A DNA stretch of 64,000 nucleotides from positions 311,938,565 through 312,002,564 of the forward strand of contig NC_133648.1 in assembly GCF_009905375.1 (NCBI RefSeq), written 5' to 3'. Both the position numbers and the translations under genes were made by a program. Below the pieces are notes generated by a model. It did not search any database, had not been told where the DNA came from, and was given only the letters and a program-made list of their open reading frames with translations. Positions 1 to 11,416 of the stretch are shown one piece after another. The stretch's first letter is position 1. Each line of letters starts with the position of its first letter. This stretch comes from Apium graveolens (taxonomy: Eukaryota > Streptophyta > Magnoliopsida > Apiales > Apiaceae).

Positions 1-3000
1 TATGCACTTCTAAATCAAACTCAATTTGATTATGCTACTGCTATTTTGGGTTTTATTGGGGATAGGATGAATGAGGACCCAAATACTGTGTACTTTGCTA
101 GATTTTGTCAATTAATTTACATTTTTTGTTGTCCTGATAAGCCTCAAAACTATAGTGAGACAATTCAACCTTTTAAACTTGCCAAAAGGGCTTTCACGGA
201 CTTGTTATCTACTGATAATAAGAAAACCTTACTAAGACCCCTTCAAATTCCTGATTCTGTCAAACAATTCTTAGTAAACTATGACCCCAACACACACACA
301 CCCAAATTTCCTGAAGTTGCACCCTCTCAACCTCCATCAGCACCTACAACAAATACTCAACCAGCTCAATCTTGTCAACCACAACCACAGCCTACCATCA
401 GAACTTATTTCCAACCTGCACAATTTTCTCAACCACAACCATCTGCTACAACATCTAGACCCAAACCTTCAAGAGCAAAATATGTTCCTAAATCTCCACC
501 AAGGAGAAGAAGGATGATTCTTAGGGATGAATCAGATGAAGATGAGCAAGTCCAGGTTCATGAATCAGAACCTGTGACAGTAGAAGCTGAAAATGTAATT
601 TTTCAGAAGGAGGTAACAGCTGAAAAGGTAACTCCTCAGAAGGAAACTGAAGCTGAGGGTTCTGGTATTTTAAAGAGGAAAAGAACTTCAAGTTCTGATA
701 CTGCTCAAGCAACTCCTCCACCAACCAGACGATCAAAGAAAATGAGAGCAGGAAGGCATATGACACAATCTCACTCTGAGGATGCTAAGGAAGCTGAGGA
801 AGGGGATCAGGAATCTCTGATCTCATGACAACCAATAGTAATTAAAGCTCTGCCACCTCCAACTCAAACTGAAGACACTGTGCATGACACAGTGATCACA
901 CCTCATGTCTCTCCTATCAAAGAAACATCTATAGTTGAAGATTCAGGATTAAGTCCTGAAATTGACCTTTATAGGCTGATCATTCAATCTGTCCTATTTC
1001 TGGAAGCACCACAAGGACAAGTGACAACTCCACCTGTTTCTGCACTACATGATGAAGTTCCTAACACACCAATTCTGGATGTGGAAACAGATGAAGTTGT
1101 ACCAGAATCTCCAACAGCCACATACACACTTGTGTTGTCAGAAGATGATGAGCTTCTCTCAAGTTCTGGAGACAGTGCTCTTGTAAATATTCCAGCTCAA
1201 ATTCTTGGAAAGGAGGCACTGATTAAAAAGTTTGTTGAAGAAGATGCTCATGTTCCTTGGGAAGAAACTCACAGAGGAGTAGAATGGACCAAGAAGTAGA
1301 ATGAATTTGATTTCATTCCAAGCTCAAAAGTTCTATCTGATCATATTGCAAAGGCTGATGAGTTGTTGACAAACTCTGATTTTAAAGCTCGACTTAAAGT
1401 CACGGCTCTCAGTACTAAAAGTCTTCAAGGTCAACACTCAATTACTCATGCTAAGGTTGATAAACTACAGGAAAATACTGATAAGTTGGACCTGATGCTC
1501 AAGCTAGACAAAAACAGGTTTATCAGACTTATTCATGATAAAGTAGAGGCTATTGAGAAAGTTCAAGAAAAGCAACAGGCTCAACTGACTGAAGTCCTGC
1601 AGAATTAAGCCTCTCAACAGACTCAACTGAATGAAATTCAATCTTCAGTGGAACTTCTTCTCTCTCTACTCCTACCAGATGATGCCAAAAAGGGGGAGAA
1701 GGTAGTTAAGTCCAAGTCCAAATGCTCAACTATTCAAGTACTGAAGAAGAAGGATGATAAAGGAGATGACCAGGGAAATCCTAGCAAGGGTCAAGGTCAA
1801 GGGCAAAGCAGCAAAGTTCCTTCACATAAATTAAATTCTGATTCTAGCAAATCTTCTACACATAAGAATTCAAGTTCTGAAGTTGTGAATGCTCAAGTTC
1901 TGAAAGCAAGTTCTGATAATCAAAATCTGATATCAAGTTTTGATATTCTCATTCAAGGAGGAAGTCAAGACTCTCAGAAGTTCTTGCAAACTCTAAAGCT
2001 TGAGGGAAGGGAGACTACAGTCTATTATAAATATCCCAAGATTCAGACACTTGATGAAGAGATTTCTAAAAGATTATTTCTCAAGCATAATCCTGGAATG
2101 GATTTAGAGACTCTCAAGGAGGAAGAAGCTAGATTTGCAGCTGAGAAGACAAATCTTAAGTCTAAAGCTTCTGATGCAAAGAAACCTCCAAGGCCTAAGG
2201 CAAAAGGCATTGTGATCAAGGAAAGGTCTGAGGCTTCAAAGCCCAAGATAAGATCACAAGTTGAAATTGATACCAAGGCAAAAGGGAAAGGAAAGATTGA
2301 TGAACCAACAAAGACACAGGAGATGAAGATTCATCAAGTCCTGATGAAACCTGTATGCAAAATGATTCAAGTTTTTGATGATACAACTGCTGAAGATGAA
2401 ACTGTTGAAACTCTGAAAAGAAGGAAGATAACAGAAGAATCTAAGACAACCTCTGATATAGCTCAAGTTGTTCAGAGTGAAGAAGAGCAAGCTACAGAAG
2501 AAATAACCAATTCTGATCAAATCATCAAGACATCAACCTCTGACAAAGTTCAAGTTGATTTAAATAAAATGACAGTTACTGATAAGAGAAAACTTCTATG
2601 GAAGAATGTTAATCCATCATATCCTAAGAAAAGTCAACTGTTATCTGATTTCATGACTGTTGGATTGAAAGCCAGAGAAGCAAGAGACAGAGCTGGATTA
2701 GGTTCTGAAGAAGCCAAAATCAAGACAGGAGTTGAAGTATTTACTAGAGATCCATTCTTATTGACTGACAAACCTCTTGAAGAAATTACACAGAAACACC
2801 TTGACAAGGTTATATCTGTTCAAGTGGTACTGGATTCTCATGATAAAAGTAATGTCAAAGAAAAGCTGATTATGTTTCTTGAAGATGGAAGAACGTACAT
2901 AATGTCAGAATCAGATGTGCTGAACAAATCTCTGAAAGAACTTCAATTCTTTCATTATCTTTTGGAGATAAAGTCTGAGATTACTGGAAGATGGTCAAAT

Positions 3001-3372
3001 TTCATCATGAAGACTTTAAGAGATAAAGTCAGAATCTCTGGATCAAGGGTTACAGAATTTGTTCCAAATATAGTTGAAGATGATGGAAGTGAAATTCCAA
3101 TGAAGAAGGATTCTGCTAAACTTGAGGTTATTCTGAAAGAGAAATGTATGTGCTATAATGAAGACTCATCTCATCCAAGAGTGATCAGACTTGGTGATGG
3201 ATTGGAAAGAAATCACATCTCAGCACTAAGGACTGCAATCTACCAGATTGGAAGTCAAGATGAAGATATGAAGCAAATCAAGGCTACAATAGCTCAAGTC
3301 CTGAGGAATGCAGATGAGAAGCTGATATCAAACTTTGTCAAGAATCACTTTGGATTCAGATTGACTCAGTAA
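1..3372 (+). pseudogene. Additional (post-pol) ORF of the family A Copia element, decayed
   Basis: One reading frame is open from position 1 to the stop at 3370-3372, broken only by in-frame stops at 826-828, 1297-1299 and 1606-1608. These cut an otherwise continuous frame of about 1,120 codons into pieces of which the last (1648-3372, 574 codons) is the longest. The N-terminal part is compact, then comes a Pro/Gln-rich stretch, then a long Lys/Glu/Ser-rich, probably coiled-coil middle, and a more ordered C-terminal 200 residues. There is no enzymatic motif. In SIRE-like elements this position holds an ORF of unclear, sometimes envelope-like, function. I do not recognise a domain. The single frame with few lesions suggests recent inactivation. 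Confidence 0.65.
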
Positions 3373-3511
3373 GATTGGTAAAAGCTACAAGGATTGTAAG
3401 TTGTAGTTAGTTGTCTAAATAAAACTCTCATTGCATTTGTACTTAAATGTTTTTGACATCATCAAATCTATTAACTTGTATATTTTTCATAATTTACAAG
3501 TTGGGCGAGAT
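3373..3511 (+). other. Spacer and polypurine-tract region before the 3' LTR
   Basis: A non-coding spacer joins the end of the additional ORF to the LTR. It ends in a purine-rich GGGCGAGA next to the LTR start at 3512, where plus-strand DNA synthesis would be primed. It is a weaker tract than the AGGGGGAGA of element 1. Confidence 0.5.
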
Positions 3512-4077
3512 TGTTAGATATATTTGTGATATCATGTCTAATCTGTTGTGATTAGTTTTAGAACTTAATATCAGGACTTACTGGAAATCAGAACTTACTG
3601 AAGTCAGAGCTTATATCAGAACTTAAGGCCGTCGGGATTTATATCAGGACTTAAGTGCGGGTACTTCAGATAAGGAATGCAGCTGATTTACAGGAAAGGA
3701 TCATGACTAAAACAATAGAGGATATGCATGAAGAGTTGGACAACTAGAAGATTTGTAGAAGATAATATCTAATTGATATATTTTAGGAGACGGAATTATA
3801 TTCCATATCAATTAGAAGATATCTTGTAACTGTGTACTATATAAACACAGCTTAGGGTTTACACTATATGTGTTATCATTCACGAGGAAGATTATACATT
3901 GTAACCTAGCAGCTCTTAGTGATATTGTTCGCCACTGAGAGAGAACAATTGTTCTATTGTAACAGAGTTTATTATATTGAATATACTTGATTACTGTTAC
4001 ATACTTGTGTTAATAAATTGATTTGATTGTATAAACACTATATTCAACCCCGTTCTATAGTGTTGTGTGACCTAACA
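3512..4077 (+). repeat. 3' LTR of family A Copia element
   Basis: The 566-bp LTR begins TGTTAGATATA and ends GACCTAACA. It carries five copies of TCAGNACTTA-like motifs between 3570 and 3655 and a TATA-like ACTATATAAACACAG near 3836-3850. Its reverse complement resembles the LTR at 48327-48936, including the TGTTAG start, the repeated motif and the terminal block. Confidence 0.85.
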
Positions 4078-4359
4078 AGTCTAACTTCATGGCAGATTCA
4101 ATCAAAAATCCATCTGGGCTTTGTAAAATAAGCCCTGCTCCACTTGAATTTATTTTTGATGCTCCAACAAAATAGAGAACCCAATATTCCTTCTCCTCAG
4201 CGCCCTTTTCTTTGTCATCTTTTGTATCTGTGTCTTGAGGTATAGTATCTTCCTGCCCCCGACTTCTTGGTTGGGTATGGTACATTCCACCACGAAGTCA
4301 GCGAATGCCTGGGCTTTTATTGTCGTTCGTGGCTTGTACTTGATTTCGAATTCTTCCAA
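4078..4359 (-). pseudogene. Gypsy RNase H, interrupted N-terminal part
   Basis: Minus-strand reading shows the usual start of a Tat-type RNase H: a tether segment (EEFEIKYKPRTTIKAQAFAD), then a low-complexity linker and WVLYFVGASKINSSGAGLIL, where family members have a catalytic Asp in a WxLyvDGA context; Val stands at that place here. The reading is cut in the ESAMKLD segment exactly where the family A LTR begins at 4077. A frame change separates tether and core. Confidence 0.75.
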
Positions 4360-4368
4360 TTCTATTGC

Positions 4369-5403
4369 CTATTTAATCAGTCTCCCACTAGCTTTGGGAC
4401 TATGAATAATGTTTCTCAATGGCTGATTTGTCAACATTTCAATTTTATGAGCCTGAAAGTAAGGACGCAACTTTCGTGAAGCCATCACCAAGGCTAAAGC
4501 AAACTTCTCAATAGTTGAATAATTCAACTCAGCTCCATGCAGAATTTTACTAACATAGTATATGGGTTTCTGGACTTTAATCTCCTCCTTAACCAATACA
4601 GCGCTCAAGGCATTTTCTGAAACGACCAAGTATAAATACAAGGTTTCATCCAGAGCTAGCTTGGCCAATAACGGGGCATGAACCATATATTTCTTTAATC
4701 CTTCAAATGCCTCCTGGCCTTCCTCAGTCCATATAAAATTTTTAACCTTCTTTAGGGATTTAAAGAAGGGCAAGCACTTGTCTCCGGATTTGGAGATGAA
4801 ACGTCCTAGAGTTGCAACCCTTCCGGTAAGTTTCTGAACGTCCTTTATGGAACGTGGTGGTTCTATATCTAGGATAGCCTTTATTTTATCAGGATTGGCC
4901 TCGATTCCCCTCTTGGAGACCCTCAGACTTAAAAACTTTCCGGACCCCACTCCGAAAGCATACTTTGCAGGATTTATCATCATTTTGTGATATCTCAACA
5001 CCTCAAAAGCTTCCCTCAAATGGGTTATATGATCGGCCCTTAAAAAACTCTTGACTAACATGTCATCAACATAAACTTCCATAGTTTTGCCAATAAGGTC
5101 CTTGAAAATCTTATTTACCAACCTTTGATAGGTAGCTCCTGCATTCTTGAGACCAAATGCCATAACAAGATAACATAATACACCAAAGTCAATGATGAAT
5201 GATACCTTAGGGATGTCATCTTTATGCATCTTGATATGGTTGTATCCACTAAATCCATCCATGAAGCTCAGCATCTCATGACCAGCAGTAGCATCTATCA
5301 ATGTATCTATCCTCGGCAACGGGAAACAATCCTTTGGGCATACATCATTTAGATTAGTGATGTCCACGTACATTCTCCACTTTCTATTAGCCTTCTTCAT
5401 CAT
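4369..5403 (-). pseudogene. Gypsy reverse transcriptase and RNase H connection
   Basis: The 344-codon open segment contains most of the polymerase fingers and palm: a YVDITNLNDVCPKDCFPLPR block, FMDGFSGYNHIKMHKDD with a catalytic Asp, and YVDDMLVKS with the Asp pair. The thumb and connection follow (LTGRVATLGRFISKSGDKC and the LYLVVSENALSAVLV RNase H-like fold). The enzyme would copy element RNA into DNA inside virus-like particles. The catalytic Asp residues are retained, but the segment is cut off from protease and integrase by stops, so it is a pseudogene fragment. Confidence 0.85.
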
Positions 5404-5430
5404 TACAGGGTTTGCTAACCATTCCAGAAA

Positions 5431-5730
5431 CTATATCTCTTCAATAAAACCAGCCTCTAAGAGCTTCTTTACTTCTTGCTTAATAGATTCTTGCCTCTTT
5501 GGAGTAAAGCTTCTTTTATTTTGCTTCACAGTCTTTCGATTTTGATGTACGTTCAGCTTGTGAGTGATCAGTTCCGGGTCTATGCCTGGCATATCAGCTG
5601 CCGACCATGCAAACACATCACTATTCTCTTGTAAAAACTTCACCAACTTCCCTCTAAGGGGCTCCTCTAGTGATGCTCCAATGAAAGTTACTTTCTCAGG
5701 ATCCTCGGGAGCCAAAGGAATCAGAACCAA
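5431..5730 (-). pseudogene. Gypsy pol, N-terminal RT segment
   Basis: This open segment directly precedes the RT core. It has the typical lead-in of Tat-type pol: a segment ending in ENSDVFAWSAADMPGIDPEL, then HKLNV and the KRSFTPKRQESIKQEVKKLL region leading to the RT fingers. The reading ends with LEAGFIEEI, after which a stop separates it from the RT entry at 5403. No catalytic residue lies in this part. Confidence 0.75.
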
Positions 5731-5903
5731 GTCTTCTATTGGCTTCCCTCTTTTCTCATTATTTTCACGGATATCCAGATCTTCAATAGGCAGAACCTGC
5801 CCCCAACTTCATCAGCCCTAAGAGAGGCCACATAACAACTCATTGCCATCTTTTGATCTCCTCTCTCTTCTCCAATTCCATTCCGGGTGGGAAACTTCAT
5901 CAC

Positions 5904-6416
5904 TTAATGGTAGGAAGAAGGGATTGCCTTGAAAGCATGTATTCCTGTTCTTTCCATGATTGCGTTGTAAGTCGATCCAGCCTTTACCACTACAAAGTCC
6001 AACATCTGTGTTGCTTGTCTTGGTTCCTGACCTATGGTCATTGGCAATTTCATTATCCTTTCAACGGGGCACTCCACTCCTGCGAATCCATATATTGGCA
6101 TATCGGATGGGGTTAACTGAGAATCATTGTAACCCATCCTTAAAAATATATCATAGAGCAAAATGTCCACCGAGGCACCATTATCTACAAGGACACTTTT
6201 CACCGGGCTGTTCCCTATTATCGGTGTTATAACCAGCGGATCATCATGAGGAAATTTCACACCCTCCAAGTTAGAATCATCAAATGTCATTGTCAATCCT
6301 ATCATAGACCTCTTCGGGGATTCCCCAACGAGATGCATAACTTCTCTAGTGTATGTTTTCCTTGAGTTTTTGGATGAACCAGCAGCAGTTGGTCCTCCGA
6401 AAATTGTATTTATCAC
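5904..6416 (-). pseudogene. Gypsy aspartic protease region
   Basis: The 170-codon segment contains VLVDNGASVDILLYDIFLRM, the retropepsin active-site loop in the D-N/S-G-A/S form found in Tat-type elements, then the IYGFAG flap region. The protease would cut Gag-Pol. The segment begins INTIFGG, a motif that also occurs at the end of the preceding gag segment as INAIFRG, pointing to a small local duplication at the junction. It is bounded by stops on both sides. Confidence 0.8.
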
Positions 6417-6422
6417 AGGCCC

Positions 6423-6977
6423 TCAGGGTCGTGGTCCTCTAAAGATTGCATTTATCACAGTTCCTCTGGGTTGGGGATTTCGCCCCTGATTGTCTTGATC
6501 CCTCCTACGATCATTGAAAAACTTTCTTCCATTGTTATTCATGTCTCCTCCATCTCCATTATACTTGCTCAGCCTTCCTTTTCGAATGAGGAACTCTATT
6601 TCATCTTTCAATTGCCTACACTCATCGGTGTCATGACCAGCATTCTTGTGAAACCTACAATATTTGCTTTTATCCAACTTGGTAGGATCAGCCTTCAGGG
6701 GCTTCGGCCAACGAACATCTTTATCTTTCTCGATTTCCATCAAGATCTGACTTCTAGGAGCGTTCAACTTAGCATATTCAGTGATCTTTTGTCCAGGTCC
6801 TCCCTTCTTCGGGGTTGAATCATTGCTTTGCTCAGTTATAGGATACTTGTCCTTAGCAATATATTCCAGATCAGTCTTTCGTTTCTTGCCACCGGCAGGC
6901 TCGTTATTCACTACCGTCTTCCTCATGCTTTCCTCCACTTTGATGTACTTCACAGCCCTGTCTTGGAGCTGTAACAT
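6423..6977 (-). pseudogene. Gypsy Gag C-terminal part with zinc-binding region
   Basis: Basic, hydrophilic protein with a CRFHKNAGHDTDECRQLKDE motif (C-x2-H-x4-H-x4-C-like), the nucleic-acid-binding knuckle typical of Tat-type Gag. An Arg/Gly/Asn-rich tail follows. It overlaps the end of the upstream gag segment in another frame, so a frameshift near 6950-6977 separates the two. It would bind the genomic RNA. Confidence 0.75.
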
Positions 6978-8212
6978 GCTTTTAGGGGGCGCTTGGTTAA
7001 TGACATCTTGAAGAACTCGTCCCTAGTTCCCTGTTGCAGTGCCATCATAGCTACCTTGTCATCAAGGTCTGGGACTTTCAAAGCCTCTTTAGTGAAACGA
7101 TTCAGATAATCTCTCAAGGACTCTTTTGCTCCTTGCACAATGCTCATGAGGGATGCTGAGCTTTTCTCATGCACTCTCCCACTGATGAATTGCTTAATAA
7201 AAGCTTGACTTACCTCTCTAAAGGACCCAATAGAATTCGGAGGCAAACGGTTATACCATCTTTGAGCCATTCCCGACAGTGTTTTAGGAAAGGCCCGACA
7301 CTTAATAGCGTCATTCACGGGTTGCAGCAACAGCGCATTAGAGAATGTCCTGACATGATTAGCGGGATCTCCAGTGCCATCATAAGCTTTGATGGTGGGC
7401 ATCTTAAACTTTCTTGAGATATGGACATTTATTATCTCTTCAGTAAATGGTGGAGTGGGATCGTCAAGATCTCCTAGGGGCAGAATATCACTTAGATCAG
7501 CCCTTGGGACAACAGCCCTTCTCTGCTGTGGACCATCCAGGTCTATGATTCGAGAAGGATTTCTCCTCCTTGGTGGTAGTGGGGGTCTGGGGGTCAGGTG
7601 TGCCTCCAGATCATGCTTTAGCCTTTGAATCTCAACCTCGTGAGCCCTGATTCTCTCCTGCAGTTCTTGGGGATTCGTCCATCGGGTGCTCCTAGGACGC
7701 TGGCCACCATTAGGCATCTGTTCTTTGCCAGCACGCCTCCTTCTTGGGGCCACATCATCATCCAAAGATTCGGAGTCTCTCTCAGTGTAAGGGTCATAGA
7801 ATTCTTGATCCTCTAGGATAGGAGCCAAACCACGTATATATTGGGACATCTGCCCTTGTGCTTCACTCCGATTAGCATGTACGCTTCCTCCAATCTCGGG
7901 GTAAAGGGGCATCTCATAAGGGGGGTTAGTGGTCACAACAGTTGAATACTCGTACCCAACGGGTCGAGAATTCACAGGTGTATGTAGCTGCTGAAATTGG
8001 GAATTAGCCCCTTGAGAAGCTGGGGGATTCATCCCTTGTAGAGCCGGGGGATCCATCCCTTGTGACTGAAGCTCGGTTGCCCCTATCGGGGTTCCTCCTT
8101 GGGTTGAGGCATAGGGCGAGTGAGGGGGTATCTCCACCGTTGACAAAATCGTTTGAGTTGTCCCGGCCGGTGTTCCTTCAGGGGCGCTGTTTCCACTCCG
8201 TGTTCTCGTCAT
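6950..8212 (-). pseudogene. Gypsy Gag, N-terminal and capsid region
   Basis: The 420-codon segment starts at an ATG 36 bases after the primer-binding site. A disordered, Pro/Gln/Gly-rich N-terminus runs to about residue 150, followed by a charged helix (QELQERIRAHEVEIQRLKHD) and the retrotransposon Gag capsid fold from about residue 265, including FPKTLSGMAQRWYNRLPPNS and FIKQFISGR. Gag forms the particle. The frame fails before the zinc-binding region, so full-length Gag is not made. Confidence 0.85.
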
Positions 8213-8226
8213 GGTTGTTGTTATGC

Positions 8227-8245
8227 TGTCCCAAAGACGGCGCCA
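8227..8245 (-). other. Primer-binding site of the Tat-like element
   Basis: Read on the minus strand, TGGCGCCGTCTTTGGGACA follows the LTR end by two bases. It matches the TGGCGCC-type tRNA primer sites of plant Gypsy elements and fixes the LTR boundary and orientation. Confidence 0.8.
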
Positions 8246-8247
8246 AA

Positions 8248-8680
8248 TGTTATGGATAAAAAACTAAGGGTGTATTAACTGCTGTATTTATTACCAAGGT
8301 TCGGGAGTTCAATGCCTTTAATGGCTGCTCTCGTGTTTCTAACTTAACTCTGCCTTACGAGATGCCTACGTATCTCTGTAAATTAGAGAATCAAGCAAAA
8401 AATGTAGTTTTGAGATGAGGGGGGAAACCCCTTATATAGATGTTGAGAGTCCTTGAATTGGACTAGATCTCAAACTTTGGATAGACTTTGAAGTCCTAGA
8501 ATCAAAGAATCAGACTCTTTGTGGGTGTAGGTGCCCTCAAGGCTATCTTTTATGGATTTATTACGAAATTAATAAATAATCAGGGTTTCGGGCCTCGCTA
8601 ATTGGGCTTCATTATTGGACCGTATCAGGTCTAATTAATTCAACATTAATTATATTTCTAGGCTAATTTTAAGCCCATCA
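8248..8680 (-). repeat. 5' LTR of the Tat-like Gypsy element
   Basis: The 433-bp LTR on the minus strand begins TGATGGGCTTAAAATTAG and ends TCCATAACA. A TATATAAG promoter box lies at 8432-8439 (minus), followed by the transcribed leader. The outer edge at 8680 rests on the TG terminus alone, since no partner LTR is visible. Confidence 0.65.
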
Positions 8681-9386
8681 GAATTTTTTTTCTTAAATTA
8701 ATCAAAATAAATAAATTTTAAATATAATTATCTTATTTCATAAAATTTAGATTAGATTAACATTTAAAATTATTATTTTTAAAATTTAAGTTAATAAAAA
8801 GGTGAAAAATCAAAATAAGTTGAGAAAAAATATGTCGTTGCTAACATTCAACTTATCATCTTATAAGTTGAAAATCTGACTTATAAGTTGGGTCGACAAA
8901 CACTCGTCGATAATTACTTACGGCCTTATAAGTGAATAAACAACTTATATTTTGGTCCCAAACAGGCCCTAAGTAAGAAAGAAAAAAGGTTTTTTTTAAG
9001 AGTAAAATATTATTAAATCTAAAATATGTATTTATTTTTTAATAGAAATAAAATATGTTTATTTTTTTAATACTAATTTGGTATTATTACTAAAATATGT
9101 ATTGATTTTTAATAGAAATAAAGTATGTATTAATTTAATTGAGAAACTGAATTCTATACATATAATAAAATAGTAAATACAGTACTACAATTTTTTTTTT
9201 CTTAAGTAAATACAGTACTACAATTCAACTTCACTATTTCTGTTAGTTAAAAAATCACTACTTCTATAAAGAGAAGAGACATCACAAACGCTTATAAAGA
9301 ATATAGTTATTATATAAGAATCTGACAGGTCATCTCCTTTTGTAGTTAAAGTGTCATCCACTTCAACTCATAACGAAGATAATAAT
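8681..9386. other. AT-rich spacer with a MITE remnant
   Basis: No gene is visible. The stretch is very AT-rich with poly-T and poly-A runs. Its one recognisable item is a partial MITE at 8812-8970. Confidence 0.6.
8812..8970. mobile_element. Partial MITE ending in AACAGGCCCT
   Basis: Contains several copies of ACTTATAAGTTG-like palindromes and ends TTGGTCCCAAACAGGCCCT, the terminus of a widespread plant MITE type with GGGCCTGTTTGG ends. The opposite terminus is not recognisable, so this is a remnant. Confidence 0.45.
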
Positions 9387-9388
9387 TA

Positions 9389-9618
9389 CTCCCTCTGCCC
9401 ATTGAATTCTATACGTTACTTTTCGGCACGCTTTTCAATGCTCATTTAAAACATAATTCCACAATATTTTTTTTTTAAAAAAAAATCTGAAAAAAAGTTT
9501 CATGTTTAAACTTTTATTAAAAAAAAATTTTGAAAAAAATATTACGGAACTATATTTTATAGAGACCTCAAAATACGTGCAAATAGTAAACGTATAGAAA
9601 TCAACGGGACAGAGGGAG
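9389..9618. mobile_element. Stowaway-like MITE, 230 bp
   Basis: Terminal inverted repeats CTCCCTCTGCCCATTGA and the matching end TCAACGGGACAGAGGGAG are flanked by TA dinucleotides at 9387-9388 and 9619-9620. The interior is an imperfect long palindrome (CTATACGTTACTTTTCGGCA on the left; an inverted match on the right). It has no coding capacity. Confidence 0.8.
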
Positions 9619-9620
9619 TA

Positions 9621-10514
9621 TTTTCTAGTTAGGTGACTGGGTGTTTGCTTTAAAGAGACCTGATATAAGAAAAAACTTGTTAAGAGATCACTTGAAACCT
9701 TTTATGTTAACCAGCTCTATGACTGTGTTAGGCACGAAAATGTTTTAAAATATTATAATAATTTTTTTATTAATTTAGGTGTATTTTTGAAATATTTGAA
9801 AATTAAAATTAGTGATAAATATTAGGGTTACCAACCTTATTTTTCTCTGTATTTTTGAAAGAAGTTCTCAATGACAATTATATTATTGTCGACTTGTCTA
9901 TGTATATTTGATACTGCGTAATTTTTTTTTGTGTGTTTTGTGTTGTATTAATGATATTTTGTGTAACACACGTGCTGTATATGGGACTATATACTATCGG
10001 CGTGATAATATATATTTTGAACTATAAAATACGATTTTGTGTTGTATTAATAAGAATTTCATGTAATAAATGTACATGATGATGTAAATGTGATTATATT
10101 ATTGTCTATTTTGTAAGTAAGTATTTGATATTCATAATATGTCATAAATAATCGTATTAAATGTTAAACAATTAAAAAAAAGTTATGGTTTGCAAGTGTA
10201 CTATAAAATTAGTTAGCGATGATTTCTTTTTATCAACTGCTTAAATCATAATTAATATGATACATGTTAATAAAATTTTGATGTAATTTAATCATGTTAT
10301 ATTATTAATTATTTCAGATACCTAATTCTTAATTAAATTTATCACTTTTTAAATAATATATTTTATTAAAACAAATAATATGAAATAATATGCTTTAATA
10401 CGAAATATGCTTTAATACGAAATAATGATATATATGTGTAATTGTGTTTGTATCTTTATATCTATTAATTACAAAATAATTAATATGCTTTAATGAAGAG
10501 TAGCTATTAATTGA
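9621..10514. other. AT-rich intergenic stretch
   Basis: No open frame, repeat terminus or RNA gene that I can support. It has scattered TGTATTAAT/TTTGTGTT-like short repeats around 9930-10100. Confidence 0.6.
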
Positions 10515-10516
10515 TA

Positions 10517-10766
10517 CTCCCTCAGTCCCGGCCAATTGTTATCATTTCTGAAATAGTGTCCGACACGTATTTTAAGATGAATATAAAATATAGTTATATA
10601 ATTTTTTATAAAAAATTTCTTTTTCTGAATAAAAATAGAAGGTTTAAACTTTTATTCAGAAAAAAAAATTTTAAAAAAAAATTATATAACTATACTTTTT
10701 ATTCATCTTAAAATGTGTGTCAGACACTCTCTCAGAAATGATAACAATTGGGAGGGATGGAGGGAG
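10517..10766. mobile_element. Stowaway-like MITE, 250 bp, nearly perfect hairpin
   Basis: Starts CTCCCTCAGTCCCGGCCAA and ends TTGGGAGGGATGGAGGGAG, with TA at 10515-10516 and 10767-10768. The two arms are almost fully complementary for more than 100 bases (ATTGTTATCATTTCTGA on the left, its complement on the right), so a transcript would fold into one long hairpin. Confidence 0.85.
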
Positions 10767-10953
10767 TATTAAATAGGGTAAGGGCTTAAATCATCAAGTT
10801 ACATTGAATAAATGTCTGACTTTACCCCTATTTGTTGTATAAGTATATAATAGATGACATCTTCTAATTTAGTTTTGACTACATGAAAAAACACACATAA
10901 CAAGGATCACGTAAAACCTATAATTAATGTCTCTGGGCTATTTTTGGTAAATA

Positions 10954-11414
10954 TTCCCTCCAACCCAATTTATGTGTTATTCTTTCATTATTTTGAAAAA
11001 CTGAAAAATACATACTCCCTTGTCCCAAAATGTTTATCCCATTTTGACTTTTTATATTATTCATGTTAAGCAATTGACTACTAATTTACGTCTAATTTAT
11101 AAGATCAAATATAGTAATAAGTGATTTTGTTGGATTCGTATTTATGAGTACTTTATACAATGAAGTTTTTATATTTAATACTAATATAAAATTAAAGATA
11201 TTAACAATTAAAAGTGTGCATTGGCAAATGTGTCCAACACAAAGAAGAAATATTTTTAGGATGGAGGGGATATTAAATTACAACAAACATCCTTTCTAAT
11301 GATATAAATTTTAATAAATATTTTTCATAATCCATTATGTGAAATTTTAAATCAAAGTTGGGTCAATTGAACCGTAAAAAATTAAACAAAATAGATAAAT
11401 TGATATCGAGGGAG
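10954..11414. mobile_element. Outer MITE of a nested pair
   Basis: The left end TTCCCTCCAACCCAATTTAT and right end AAATTGATATCGAGGGAG are imperfect inverted repeats flanked by TA-type sites. It is interrupted by the MITE at 11015-11270. Confidence 0.6.
11015..11270. mobile_element. Inner MITE of a nested pair, 256 bp
   Basis: Begins CTCCCTTGTCCCAAAATG and ends TTTAGGATGGAGGGG between TA dinucleotides at 11013-11014 and 11271-11272. The ends are degenerate inverted repeats of the Stowaway type. It lies inside the outer MITE. Confidence 0.65.
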
Positions 11415-11416
11415 TA

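Larger units (their letters stand above)
1..4077 (+). mobile_element. Copia (SIRE/Maximus-like) element, family A, 3' portion
   Basis: This is the right-hand part of a plus-strand LTR retrotransposon whose 5' half lies outside the window. It consists of a long additional ORF, a short spacer and a 3' LTR. The LTR ends match those of the minus-strand copy at 45498-48936, which carries a Copia-type gag and protease, so both belong to one family. An extra ORF between pol and the 3' LTR is a known trait of the SIRE/Maximus lineage; the lineage call is inference. It interrupts the Tat-like element at 4078. The target-site duplication cannot be tested because the left end is absent. Confidence 0.8.
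4078..8680 (-). mobile_element. Ty3/Gypsy element, Tat-like, truncated
   Basis: Minus-strand order is 5' LTR (8680-8248), primer-binding site, gag, protease, RT and the start of RNase H. The element stops at 4078 where the family A LTR abuts it, so the rest of RNase H, integrase and the 3' LTR are not in the window. The arrangement, the protease style and the TGGCGCC-type primer site fit the non-chromoviral Tat group; that lineage name is inference. Reading frames are broken in several places, so the copy is dead. Confidence 0.85.
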
